In this document: piece after piece, positions 17,555-24,668 of the stretch | Layout: the number at the start of each line of letters is the position of its first letter | How positions within the stretch are numbered: the first letter of the stretch is position 1 | DNA from: Streptomyces sp. ISL-11 | GTDB taxonomy: Bacteria; Actinomycetota; Actinomycetes; Streptomycetales; Streptomycetaceae | Assembly: GCF_018614525.1 (NCBI RefSeq) | Contig: NZ_JAGGOL010000121.1 | Location: forward strand, 1-43,578 | Length of the DNA stretch: 43,578 bases | Reading direction: 5' to 3' | Program-made: the position numbers and the translations under genes | Notes under the pieces: generated by a model | The model's database searches: none | What the model was told of the DNA's origin: nothing | Seen by the model: the letters and a program-made list of their open reading frames with translations, nothing else

Positions 17555-18004
17555 ATGCGCATCGACAACATCGACCACACAGTGATCGCCGCCCCCCACT
17601 GGCTGGGGGGCATCGCGCCCTTCATCGTCGGCCTCTTCGTCGTCGCCCTGCTCATCGCGGCCGTCGCCAAGGGCCTGCGGAAGCGGGAGCAGGAGCCACC
17701 GCCGCCCAGCCAGCCGCAACGCCGGATGGGGTCCTGGCAGACGCGCGAGGAGCACGAGACCGGGCCGGAGTCGCCCGACCACGGGCCCGGCCACCAGGAC
17801 GACGACGGCACGATCGGTTATGTGACCGAGCACCACGAATCGGACGAGCTGCACCCCGAAGCGGACGGCGAGCGCGTCCTGCCGCACGAGGTGAGGAACC
17901 CCGGCAGCCACCCCGAGGAGCCCACCGAGGAACGCAAGAAGTGGAACCCGGGCACCAGCGGCAGCTTCGGCAGCGGCGGCAGCGGTGGGCCCGGCGGCCA
18001 CTGA
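17555..18004 (+). CDS. DUF6479-like single-pass membrane protein
   Basis: 149 aa from ATG 17555. A short N-terminal stretch leads to one membrane helix (IAPFIVGLFVVALLIAAVAK, ~19-38), then a long polar, His/Glu/Pro-rich and Gly/Ser-rich cytoplasmic or wall-facing tail with no catalytic motif. This matches the layout of streptomycete DUF6479 proteins of unknown function. Ribosome site weak. Ends 17 bp before repeat element C. Confidence 0.75.
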   Translation: MRIDNIDHTVIAAPHWLGGIAPFIVGLFVVALLIAAVAKGLRKREQEPPPPSQPQRRMGSWQTREEHETGPESPDHGPGHQDDDGTIGYVTEHHESDELHPEADGERVLPHEVRNPGSHPEEPTEERKKWNPGTSGSFGSGGSGGPGGH

Positions 18005-18021
18005 GCCACGCCGTTACGGCC

Positions 18022-18326
18022 CTGGGCCGTGTCCGGCGGATCACGGGAGCGGGCGGCTGCGGGCCGTGTCGTGCGCACCACCGCTGCGCGGTGGTGTCCT
18101 CAAGCGCCGGACGGGCTTGATTGTGGCTGAGCTCAGCCGAAATCAAGCCCGTTGGGGGCACCTCTGGGGGCACCCCCGGACGGAGTCTGGGGGAGGTAGC
18201 TGGGGGAGCTTGAGGACGCGCCCGCAGGGCGCCCGCCGCCGCAGGCGGCAAAGACGGCCCGCCCGCCGCAGGCGGCCAGGCGGCAAAAACGGCCTGCAGC
18301 CGAACGACCCGCCGGGCACGGCCTAG
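18022..18326 (+). mobile_element. Palindromic dispersed element, copy C (MITE-like)
   Basis: 305 bp, the longest copy. Left end CTGGGCCGTGTCCGGCGG (CTAG decayed to CTGG), right end CGGGCACGGCCTAG. It has the inner CCTCAAGCGCCGGACGGGCT and partner GCTTGAGGACGCGCCC, and a central insertion containing GGGGGCACC-type repeats. Its right CTAG runs directly into the P450 -10 box. Confidence 0.78.
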
Positions 18327-18332
18327 TAGCGT
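18327..18332 (+). promoter_or_regulatory. -10 box of the P450 gene, leaderless arrangement
   Basis: TAGCGT (TANNNT) with exactly 6 nt before GTG 18339; it directly follows the CTAG of element C. No ribosome site, so a leaderless mRNA is likely. Confidence 0.55.
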
Positions 18333-18338
18333 CGGAGC

Positions 18339-19607
18339 GTGCCCGACAAGAACGCCACGCCCGCCGCCCCGCCCCTGTTCACCTGGGAATTCGCCGCCGA
18401 CCCGTACCCGGCGTACGCCTGGCTGCGCGAGCACGCCCCCGTACACCGCACCACCCTGCCCAGCGGCGTCGAGGCGTGGCTCGTCACCCGCTACGCCGAC
18501 GCCCGCCAGGCCCTCGCCGACCAGCGGCTCTCCAAGAACCCCGCGCACCACTCCGCGTCCGCCCACGGCAAGGGCAAGGTCGGCATCCCCGGCGAGCGCA
18601 GCGCCAACCTGATGACGCACCTGCTCAACATCGACCCGCCGGACCACACCCGGCTGCGCCGGCTGGTCTCCAAGGCGTTCACCCCGGGCCGGGTCGCGGA
18701 GTTCGCGCCCCGCGTGCAGGAGCTGACGGACCAGCTCATCGACACGATTCTCGACAAACACGGCGCGGAGAAGGGGAAGGCCGACCTCATCCACGAGTTC
18801 GCCTTCCCCCTCCCCATCTACGCCATCTGCGACCTGCTGGGCGTACCGCGCGAGGACCAGGACGACTTCCGGGACTGGGCGGGCATGATGATCCGCCACG
18901 GCGGCGGGCCGCGCGGCGGCGTGGCGCGCTCGGTGAAGAAGATGCGGGGCTATCTCACCGAACTGATCCACCGTAAGCGGGACGATCTCGGCGAAGACCT
19001 CATCTCCGGACTCATCCGGGCGAGCGACCACGGCGAGCACCTCACCGAGAACGAGGCCGCGGCCATGGCCTTCATCCTCTTGTTCGCCGGTTTTGAAACA
19101 ACTGTGAACCTGATCGGTAACGGAACCTACGCGCTGCTGCGCCACCCCGAGCAGCGCGAGCGCCTCCAGCGCACCCTCGCCGAGGGCGACGAGAGCCTGC
19201 TGGCGACCGGCGTCGAGGAGCTGCTGCGCTACGACGGACCGGTGGAGCTGGCCACCTGGCGGTTCGCCACCCAGGACCTGACGATCGGCGGCCGGCGCGT
19301 GGCCGAGGGCGACCCCGTGCTCGTCGTCCTGGCCGCCGCCGACCGCGACCCCGAACGGTTCGCCGACCCCGACACCCTCGACCTCGCGCGCCGCGACAAC
19401 CAGCACCTCGGCTACGGGCACGGCATCCACTACTGCCTGGGCGCGCCACTGGCCCGGCTGGAGGGACAGACCGCCCTGGCGACCCTGCTGCGCCGCCTCC
19501 CGGACCTGCGTCTGGCGGCCGATCCGGAGGACCTGCGCTGGCGCGGCGGGCTCATCATGCGTGGACTGCGCACGCTTCCCGTGGAGTTCGGTGTACCTAC
19601 CAGATGA
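18339..19607 (+). CDS. Cytochrome P450 (CYP107-like)
   Basis: 422 aa, soluble bacterial class I size. The I-helix has FAGFETT (E253, T254), the K-helix EELLR (E294, R297) and the heme loop GYGHGIHYCLGAPLAR with ligand Cys366. The usual Phe seven residues before the cysteine is Tyr359 here, a conservative but uncommon change. A typical HTRLRRLVSKAFTP C-helix region is present. The syntenic S. coelicolor gene is, as I recall, CYP107U1, reported to affect sporulation and antibiotic production; that assignment is from memory. No ferredoxin or reductase gene is adjacent, so electrons must come from elsewhere. Confidence 0.93.
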   Translation: MPDKNATPAAPPLFTWEFAADPYPAYAWLREHAPVHRTTLPSGVEAWLVTRYADARQALADQRLSKNPAHHSASAHGKGKVGIPGERSANLMTHLLNIDPPDHTRLRRLVSKAFTPGRVAEFAPRVQELTDQLIDTILDKHGAEKGKADLIHEFAFPLPIYAICDLLGVPREDQDDFRDWAGMMIRHGGGPRGGVARSVKKMRGYLTELIHRKRDDLGEDLISGLIRASDHGEHLTENEAAAMAFILLFAGFETTVNLIGNGTYALLRHPEQRERLQRTLAEGDESLLATGVEELLRYDGPVELATWRFATQDLTIGGRRVAEGDPVLVVLAAADRDPERFADPDTLDLARRDNQHLGYGHGIHYCLGAPLARLEGQTALATLLRRLPDLRLAADPEDLRWRGGLIMRGLRTLPVEFGVPTR

Positions 19608-19619
19608 CCGCTCGTCATA

Positions 19620-19638
19620 TCACGTGACCTTCACGTGA
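19620..19638. promoter_or_regulatory. Two TCACGTGA palindromes spaced one helical turn
   Basis: Perfect 8-bp palindromes at 19620-19627 and 19631-19638, 11 bp apart centre to centre, each followed by CC(T). They lie 17 bp before the -35 of the rpfC-like gene. Operator-like; the binding protein is unknown. Confidence 0.5.
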
Positions 19639-19654
19639 CCTGCGCTACATCAGC

Positions 19655-19683
19655 TTGTGACTCCGGGGGGCCGTCGCTATGTT
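19655..19683 (+). promoter_or_regulatory. Promoter of the rpfC-like gene
   Basis: TTGTGA (-35), a 17-bp spacer, then TATGTT (-10). The expected start is near 19690, giving a ~33-nt leader before ATG 19723. Confidence 0.55.
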
Positions 19684-19722
19684 CGACGACCACATCCGCC
19701 GCCACACACGAGAGGCCATCGC

Positions 19723-20781
19723 ATGCGCTCCGGGAACGGTCGACATCGCAGACCCCGCCAGGTACCCGCCATCGTGGTCGCCGCGGGGGTGACGGGCTCC
19801 GCGCTGGCCATGCCGCTGCTCGCGGCCACCGGCGCGAACGCCGCCGACGCCCCGACGTGGGACCGGGTCGCGCAGTGCGAGAGCGGGGGGATGTGGAGCG
19901 CCAACGCGGGCAACGGTTCGTACGGCGGACTGCAGCTCACTCAGGAGCTTTGGGAGCAGTACGGCGGCCGGATGTACGCCCCGCGCCCCGACCTGGCGAG
20001 CCGCTCGCAGCAGATCGCCGTCTCGGAGAAGATCCTCCAGGGCGGTGGCGCGGACACCTGGCAGAACTGCGGCACGTCGGCCGGCCTGGCCAAGGACGGC
20101 AAGGCGCCCGAGGTGAACCCCGGAAGCACGAAGTCGCCGGAGCCCACGCAGGATCCGTCGGCCGAGGAGCCCGCGAAGGACGAGCCCGCGAAGGACGAGC
20201 CGGCGAAGGGGGCACCCGCCTCGCGCACGCCGGAGCACACACCCTCCGCGCCCACCTCGCCGAAGCCCGAGCCCTCCACCCCGACGAGCGGTCAGCCGGA
20301 GGGCGGCAAACACCGCAAGGACCCCGGCGGCACGCCCACCGGCGACCCCACGGCCGACCCTACGGCCGACCCCACCGAAATCCCGGCCCCCGACGGCTCG
20401 TCCACGCCGTCGCCCTCCGACTCCCCGTCGTCCCTGCCCTCGTTGCCCTCCCCGCCGCCCCTGCCCCCCTTGCCCCCCTCGCACCGCCCTGGTGGCTCCG
20501 GCGCGGACGGCTCGGACGGTACGGACGGCTCGGACGGTACGGGCAAGCACCGCGCGGAACCGCCGCGTTCGGACGACGGACGCCCGTCCCGCGGCGACAC
20601 CCGTACGGAGCAGCCGAAGGCGGGCGACTACACCGTGCGCCCGGGTGACAACCTGTCAGTCATAGCGGAGGAGCACTCCGTCGACGGCGGATGGAACTCG
20701 CTGTACGAGCGCAACGCCAAGGTGGTCGGATCCGACCCGGATCTGATCCTTCCTGGTCAGCACCTTGAGATAGCCAAATAG
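19723..20781 (+). CDS. rpfC: Resuscitation-promoting factor, Rpf domain plus LysM (RpfC-like)
   Basis: 352 aa. Signal peptide residues 1-~40 (cleavage after GANA). The Rpf domain (~42-120) contains WDRVAQCESGG with catalytic Glu53, YGGLQLTQELWEQYGG, and paired cysteines near residues 52 and 116. The middle ~150 residues are low complexity (EPAKDEPAKDEPAK, DPTADPTADPT, DGSDGT repeats). The C-terminal ~50 residues are a LysM domain (YTVRPGDNLSVIAEEH ... DLILPGQHLEI). It cleaves peptidoglycan and binds it through LysM, promoting germination or growth restart. GAGAGG precedes ATG 19723. It lies directly upstream of, and is paralogous to, the riboswitch-controlled rpfA. Symbol by synteny with S. 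coelicolor, from memory. Confidence 0.92.
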   Translation: MRSGNGRHRRPRQVPAIVVAAGVTGSALAMPLLAATGANAADAPTWDRVAQCESGGMWSANAGNGSYGGLQLTQELWEQYGGRMYAPRPDLASRSQQIAVSEKILQGGGADTWQNCGTSAGLAKDGKAPEVNPGSTKSPEPTQDPSAEEPAKDEPAKDEPAKGAPASRTPEHTPSAPTSPKPEPSTPTSGQPEGGKHRKDPGGTPTGDPTADPTADPTEIPAPDGSSTPSPSDSPSSLPSLPSPPPLPPLPPSHRPGGSGADGSDGTDGSDGTGKHRAEPPRSDDGRPSRGDTRTEQPKAGDYTVRPGDNLSVIAEEHSVDGGWNSLYERNAKVVGSDPDLILPGQHLEIAK

Positions 20782-20803
20782 TGCGGTAGTTCGGGGTGAA
20801 TGT

Positions 20804-20854
20804 CCGTTCCAGTCGAAAGTGAGACATGGGTCTCGTCGTCTTTCGGCGGAACGG
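20804..20854 (+). terminator. Long hairpin after the rpfC-like gene
   Basis: CCGTTCC/GGAACGG (7 bp), CGAAAG/CTTTCG (6 bp) and GAGAC/GTCTC (5 bp) form one extended stem with small internal loops, 22 bp past the stop. Likely terminator separating the two rpf genes. Confidence 0.6.
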
Positions 20855-21007
20855 CGCCCTCCCGGAGATCGATCACCCAGCCCGACCTGCGGAAATATCG
20901 GGTTTCCCTGGGTAACTGGGGGCAACTGTGGCTGGAAAGAGGGGTTTGAACCCTCCGGCCGACTGTGTTTACCGTCGTGACCGCTCGCCACCGCGAGCAC
21001 CACGGTC

Positions 21008-21212
21008 GCCACGCCGAATCCTGCCGGCGGCCGGCGGAGTCGTCGCGTTAAGCGCCGTAGGCAGGAGCGGGGGAACCAAGGTAGGCGCCGGAACGGTCCG
21101 TCGGTCAGCAACCGGCGGGGGCCGGAACGGCTTGGGGTGAAGCCGGATGTGCTCGCACGGCCGGCCGGGCGAACTCACAGCCCGAACCCGACAGCTCACC
21201 TCGTAGGCGTCG
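21008..21212 (+). ncRNA. c-di-AMP riboswitch (ydaO/yuaA type) in the rpfA leader
   Basis: All family signature blocks are present in order: CGCCGAATCCTGCC (from 21012), GCAGGAGCGGGGGAACCAA (from 21061), CTTGGGGTGAAGCC (from 21131) and CCCGAACCCGACAGCTCACC then TCGTAGGCG (21181-21209). P1 forms from ACGCC 21011-21015 and GGCGT 21206-21210. The Streptomyces rpfA leader is a known site of this riboswitch class. The aptamer ends only 15 nt before ATG 21228. CTCACC 21195-21200, a conserved aptamer piece, can pair with GGTGAG 21212-21217, which overlaps the Shine-Dalgarno GAGGAA, so ligand state may set ribosome access. An extra hairpin (GACC..GGTC and GCTCGC/GCGAGC, 20979-21007) sits just before it. 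A TTGAAC at 20946 is a possible -35. Confidence 0.92.
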
Positions 21213-21227
21213 GTGAGGAAACGACTC

Positions 21228-21971
21228 ATGTCCAAGGGCAAGCACCGTCGTCCGTCCAAGGCCGTCCGCATCGTCACGCTCGCCGGTGTCACCGGCGCCG
21301 CGGTCGCGGCCCCGCTGATGATCGCCTCGTCCGCGAACGCCGCCTCCGTCGACACCTGGGACAAGGTCGCCCAGTGCGAGTCGACCGGCAACTGGTCCAT
21401 CAACACCGGTAACGGCTACTACGGCGGCCTCCAGTTCTCCAAGAGCTCCTGGGACGCCGCGGGTGGCGGCAAGTACGCCGCGTACCCGCACCAGGCCACC
21501 AAGGGCCAGCAGATCGCCGTCGCCGAGAAGCTGCTCGCCATGCAGGGCCCGGGTGCCTGGCAGTGCGCCCCGGGGACCGGCCTGACCGCCGGTGGTGCGA
21601 AGGCGAACGTCGACACCGGTTCCGGTTCGGCCAAGGCCGACCGCGGCACCGTCTCGGGCAAGTCCCACGCCGACCGGAGCGAGCGCCAGACGCCGCCGAA
21701 GAAGGCCGCCCCGAAGCACGCCGCCCCGCAGGCCGCCGAGGAGGACGAGGCCCCGGCCCCGGCCCCCCAGCAGGCCGCGCCGAAGCACGCCGCCCCGAAG
21801 TCCGTGAAGAAGGGCGACGGCGAGTACCAGGTCCAGGAAGGCGACACCCTCGGCAAGATCGCCGAGGCCAAGAAGGTCAAGGGCGGCTGGGAGAAGCTCT
21901 ACGACCTGAACAAGGACGTCATCGAGGACGCCGACCTCATCTTCCCCGGCCAGCAGCTGCACCTGAGCTGA
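21228..21971 (+). CDS. rpfA: Resuscitation-promoting factor RpfA, Rpf domain plus LysM
   Basis: 247 aa from ATG 21228 (GAGGAA 8 bp upstream; GTG 21213 would remove that site). The signal peptide is cleaved after SANA (~38). The Rpf domain has WDKVAQCESTGNW with catalytic Glu51, YYGGLQFSKSSW, and cysteines 50 and ~113. A Lys/Ala/Pro-rich linker with three KHAAP repeats follows, then a C-terminal LysM (YQVQEGDTLGKIAEAKK ... LIFPGQQLHLS). It is a secreted muralytic enzyme acting at germination. It is controlled by the c-di-AMP riboswitch above: c-di-AMP, a signal of envelope and osmotic state, should lower its synthesis (known for this class in Streptomyces). Confidence 0.96.
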   Translation: MSKGKHRRPSKAVRIVTLAGVTGAAVAAPLMIASSANAASVDTWDKVAQCESTGNWSINTGNGYYGGLQFSKSSWDAAGGGKYAAYPHQATKGQQIAVAEKLLAMQGPGAWQCAPGTGLTAGGAKANVDTGSGSAKADRGTVSGKSHADRSERQTPPKKAAPKHAAPQAAEEDEAPAPAPQQAAPKHAAPKSVKKGDGEYQVQEGDTLGKIAEAKKVKGGWEKLYDLNKDVIEDADLIFPGQQLHLS

Positions 21972-22020
21972 GCCGGCGGGCCGGCCACGCGCCGCGCCCC
22001 CCGCGCCACCACAGCGGACC

Positions 22021-22062
22021 GCCCCGCTCCGACGCGCCCCCGGGCGTGCGCCGGAGCGGGGC
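22021..22062 (+). terminator. Terminator of rpfA
   Basis: Perfect 11-bp stem (22021-22031 / 22052-22062) with a 20-nt loop, 49 bp past the rpfA stop. Confidence 0.65.
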
Positions 22063-22211
22063 TCCGCCGTTCCCGGGGCGGTTCCCGCATTCCTTCCCCG
22101 CTCAGCGAACACTCCGTCCATTCGTCCCGTGATCTCGGCGTTTGTGCTGTTCTTTCCGCTTTCCCGGCCCCCGAAGGCGATCCGACGGCAGGGGGAGCCT
22201 CCAGGGCCCGT

Positions 22212-22217
22212 TAGGCT
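22212..22217 (+). promoter_or_regulatory. -10 box of the eno promoter
   Basis: TAGGCT, the streptomycete housekeeping form, 40 bp before the GTG start; no good -35 is seen. Confidence 0.5.
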
Positions 22218-22256
22218 CGGGGTGCAGAACTCCAGACACACACGAAGGAGACCCTC

Positions 22257-23537
22257 GTGCCGTCCATCGACGTCGTCGTAGCTCGCGAGATCCTCGACTC
22301 GCGAGGCAACCCCACGGTCGAGGTCGAGGTCGGCCTCGACGACGGCTCCACGGGCCGTGCCGCCGTACCGTCCGGTGCCTCGACCGGTGCCTTCGAGGCC
22401 ATCGAGCTCCGTGACGGTGACAAGAACCGTTACCTCGGCAAGGGCGTCGAGAAGGCCGTCCTGGCCGTCATCGAGCAGATCGGCCCGGAGCTCGTCGGCT
22501 ACGACGCCACCGAGCAGCGCCTGATCGACCAGGCCATGTTCGACCTGGACGCCACCGACAACAAGGGCTCGCTCGGCGCCAACGCCATCCTCGGCGTCTC
22601 CCTCGCCGTCGCGCACGCCGCGTCCGAGGCCAGCGACCTCCCGCTGTTCCGCTACCTGGGCGGCCCGAACGCGCACCTGCTGCCCGTTCCGATGATGAAC
22701 ATCCTGAACGGCGGCTCGCACGCCGACTCCAACGTGGACATCCAGGAGTTCATGATCGCGCCGATCGGCGCGGAGTCCTTCTCCGAGGCCCTGCGCTGGG
22801 GCGCCGAGGTCTACCACACCCTCAAGGCCGTCCTGAAGGCCAAGGGCCTGTCCACCGGCCTCGGCGACGAGGGCGGCTTCGCCCCGAACCTCGGCTCCAA
22901 CCGTGAGGCACTCGACCTCATCCTGGAAGCCATCAAGCAGGCCGGCTACACCCCCGGCCAGGACATCGCGCTCGCGCTGGACGTCGCCGCCTCCGAGTTC
23001 CACAAGGACGGCGCGTACAACTTCGAGGGCAAGTCCCGCACCGCCTCCGAGATGACCGACTACTACGCCGAGCTCGTCGAGGCGTACCCGCTGGTCTCCA
23101 TCGAGGACCCGCTGTTCGAGGACGACTGGGACGGCTGGAAGACCCTCACCGAGCGCCTCGGCGACCAGGTGCAGATCGTCGGTGACGACCTGTTCGTCAC
23201 CAACCCCGAGCGCCTCGGCCGTGGCATCGAGGAGGGCGCCGCCAACGCCCTCCTGGTCAAGGTCAACCAGATCGGCTCGCTGACCGAGACCCTCGACGCC
23301 GTCGAGCTGGCCCAGCGCAACGGCTTCAAGTGCATGATGTCGCACCGCTCCGGCGAGACCGAGGACGTCACCATCGCCGACCTGGCCGTCGCCACCAACT
23401 GCGGCCAGATCAAGACCGGCGCCCCGGCCCGCTCCGAGCGCGTCGCCAAGTACAACCAGCTGCTGCGCATCGAGGAGATCCTCGACGACGCCGCGGTGTA
23501 CGCCGGTCGTAGCGCCTTCCCCCGCTTCAAGGGCTGA
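22257..23537 (+). CDS. eno: Enolase (phosphopyruvate hydratase)
   Basis: 426 aa, full length. GTG 22257 has GAAGGAG 7 bp upstream. Conserved residues include the substrate loop SGASTG, EGGFAP with acid Glu205, metal-site EDP and GDD, the signature LLVKVNQIGS with base Lys335, and SHRSGET (362-368). It converts 2-phosphoglycerate to phosphoenolpyruvate in glycolysis and may also be part of RNA-degrading assemblies. The next genes (ftsB-like, DUF501, ppx) form the conserved actinobacterial eno neighbourhood, though a terminator separates eno from them. Codon use is strongly biased toward C-ending codons, fitting high expression. Confidence 0.98.
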   Translation: MPSIDVVVAREILDSRGNPTVEVEVGLDDGSTGRAAVPSGASTGAFEAIELRDGDKNRYLGKGVEKAVLAVIEQIGPELVGYDATEQRLIDQAMFDLDATDNKGSLGANAILGVSLAVAHAASEASDLPLFRYLGGPNAHLLPVPMMNILNGGSHADSNVDIQEFMIAPIGAESFSEALRWGAEVYHTLKAVLKAKGLSTGLGDEGGFAPNLGSNREALDLILEAIKQAGYTPGQDIALALDVAASEFHKDGAYNFEGKSRTASEMTDYYAELVEAYPLVSIEDPLFEDDWDGWKTLTERLGDQVQIVGDDLFVTNPERLGRGIEEGAANALLVKVNQIGSLTETLDAVELAQRNGFKCMMSHRSGETEDVTIADLAVATNCGQIKTGAPARSERVAKYNQLLRIEEILDDAAVYAGRSAFPRFKG

Positions 23538-23554
23538 AGGGCTTAGCCTCACCC

Positions 23555-23591
23555 CGTCCCCGGTCCCGGTCCCGTACCGTGGCCGGGGACG
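23555..23591 (+). terminator. Terminator of eno
   Basis: CGTCCCCGG (23555-23563) pairs with CCGGGGACG (23583-23591), 18 bp past the stop. Confidence 0.6.
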
Positions 23592-23615
23592 TACGTTCGT
23601 AACGGGGAGGCGACA

Positions 23616-24080
23616 TTGGCGGCTGACCGGTTTCCCACCGCGATCAGGCTCAAGGCGCTCGGCACCGCGCTCGTGCACGGGCCCACCGCCCGGGTCTACC
23701 GCGCCAAGGGGCCCCGCCGCAGCCGGCTCACCGGCCGCGCGGCGCTCCTCGCGCTCGTCGTCTGCTCCCTGGTCGTCGCGCTCGCCTACCCCATGCGCCA
23801 GTGGGTCACCCAGCGCTCGGACATCGCCGACCAGCGGCGCCAGACCGAGCGGGCGCGCCAGGAGGTCCAGCTGCTGCTGGACCGCAAGGCGCGCCTGGAG
23901 GACCCCGCCTACGTCGAGCAGCAGGCGCGCGAACACCTGCACTATGTGCGCCCGGGGGAGACCGGCTACAGCGTGGTCGACGGCAGCGCCGCCGCCGAGC
24001 GGCCCAGGGACCAGGGCACCGCGGACCGCCCCTGGTACAGCAACCTCTGGGACGGCGTGGACACCGCCGACGCCTCCTGA
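23616..24080 (+). CDS. divIC: Septum formation initiator, FtsB/DivIC family
   Basis: 154 aa from TTG 23616, supported by GGGGAGG 5 bp upstream. A basic cytoplasmic tail (~40 residues) leads to a single membrane helix (LLALVVCSLVVALAYPM, ~46-63). An extracytoplasmic leucine-type coiled coil follows (RSDIADQRRQTERARQEVQLLLDRKARLEDPAYVEQQAREHLHYV, split into heptads), then the conserved RPGETGY turn. It belongs to the divisome with FtsL and FtsQ. The location next to eno is conserved in actinobacteria. The second half is polar and probably disordered. Confidence 0.9.
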   Translation: MAADRFPTAIRLKALGTALVHGPTARVYRAKGPRRSRLTGRAALLALVVCSLVVALAYPMRQWVTQRSDIADQRRQTERARQEVQLLLDRKARLEDPAYVEQQAREHLHYVRPGETGYSVVDGSAAAERPRDQGTADRPWYSNLWDGVDTADAS

Positions 24081-24137
24081 GCCGCCCACCGAACCCCGAT
24101 CCGAGAACACCGAGTACGAGCGAGCCTGAGCGAGCAC

Positions 24138-24668
24138 ATGGACACCCCTCCTCCGAAGACCGAGCCCACCGAGCCCACCGACGCGGACATCGCGGCGTTC
24201 AAGCAGCAGCTCGGCCGCCCGCCGCGCGGTCTGCGCACCATCGCCCACCGCTGCCCCTGCGGCAACCCCGACGTCGTCGAGACCCAGCCGCGGCTGGAGG
24301 ACGGCACGCCGTTCCCGACGCTGTACTACCTCACCTGCCCGCGCGCGGCCTCCGCCATCGGCACGCTGGAGGCGGACGGCGTGATGAAGGAGATGTCGGA
24401 GCGGCTCAAGACCGACCCCGAGCTCGCCGCCGCCTACCGCGCCGCGCACGAGGACTACATCACGCGCCGCGACGCCATCGAGGTGCTGGAGGGCTTCCCG
24501 AGCGCCGGCGGCATGCCGGACCGCGTGAAGTGCCTGCACGTGCTGGTCGGGCACTCCCTGGCCGCCGGCCCGGGCGTCAACCCGCTGGGCGACGAGGCCA
24601 TCGCGATGCTGCCCGAGTGGTGGGCGAAGGGCCCGTGCGTGAACCCCTGCGGGGGTGACGAGCAGTGA
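24138..24668 (+). CDS. DUF501 domain protein
   Basis: 176 aa from ATG 24138. Hallmarks are IAHRCPCGNPDVVETQPRL with a CxC pair, FPTLYYLTCPR with a third Cys (a likely metal site), and the C-terminal RVKCLHVLVGHSLAAGPGVNP and LPEWWAKGPCVNPC. The family is confined mostly to actinobacteria, always near eno and ppx, and has no proven function. It overlaps ppx by 4 bp (GTGA), implying coupled synthesis and perhaps a shared role in phosphate or polyphosphate metabolism (inference). Confidence 0.93.
   Translation: MDTPPPKTEPTEPTDADIAAFKQQLGRPPRGLRTIAHRCPCGNPDVVETQPRLEDGTPFPTLYYLTCPRAASAIGTLEADGVMKEMSERLKTDPELAAAYRAAHEDYITRRDAIEVLEGFPSAGGMPDRVKCLHVLVGHSLAAGPGVNPLGDEAIAMLPEWWAKGPCVNPCGGDEQ

Noticed and set aside
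16190..18330. CRISPR-like spaced repeats
   Set aside because: The repeats are long imperfect palindromes at gene borders, not regularly spaced direct repeats, and no cas gene is present.
20978..20993. Crp-type operator (GTG-N6-GNCAC) before rpfA
   Set aside because: GTGACCGCTCGCCAC is close but has a 7-nt spacing and sits in a hairpin; not safe to call.
21105..24554. Long minus-strand open frame spanning rpfA to DUF501
   Set aside because: Crosses several real plus-strand genes and the riboswitch; no recognisable domain.
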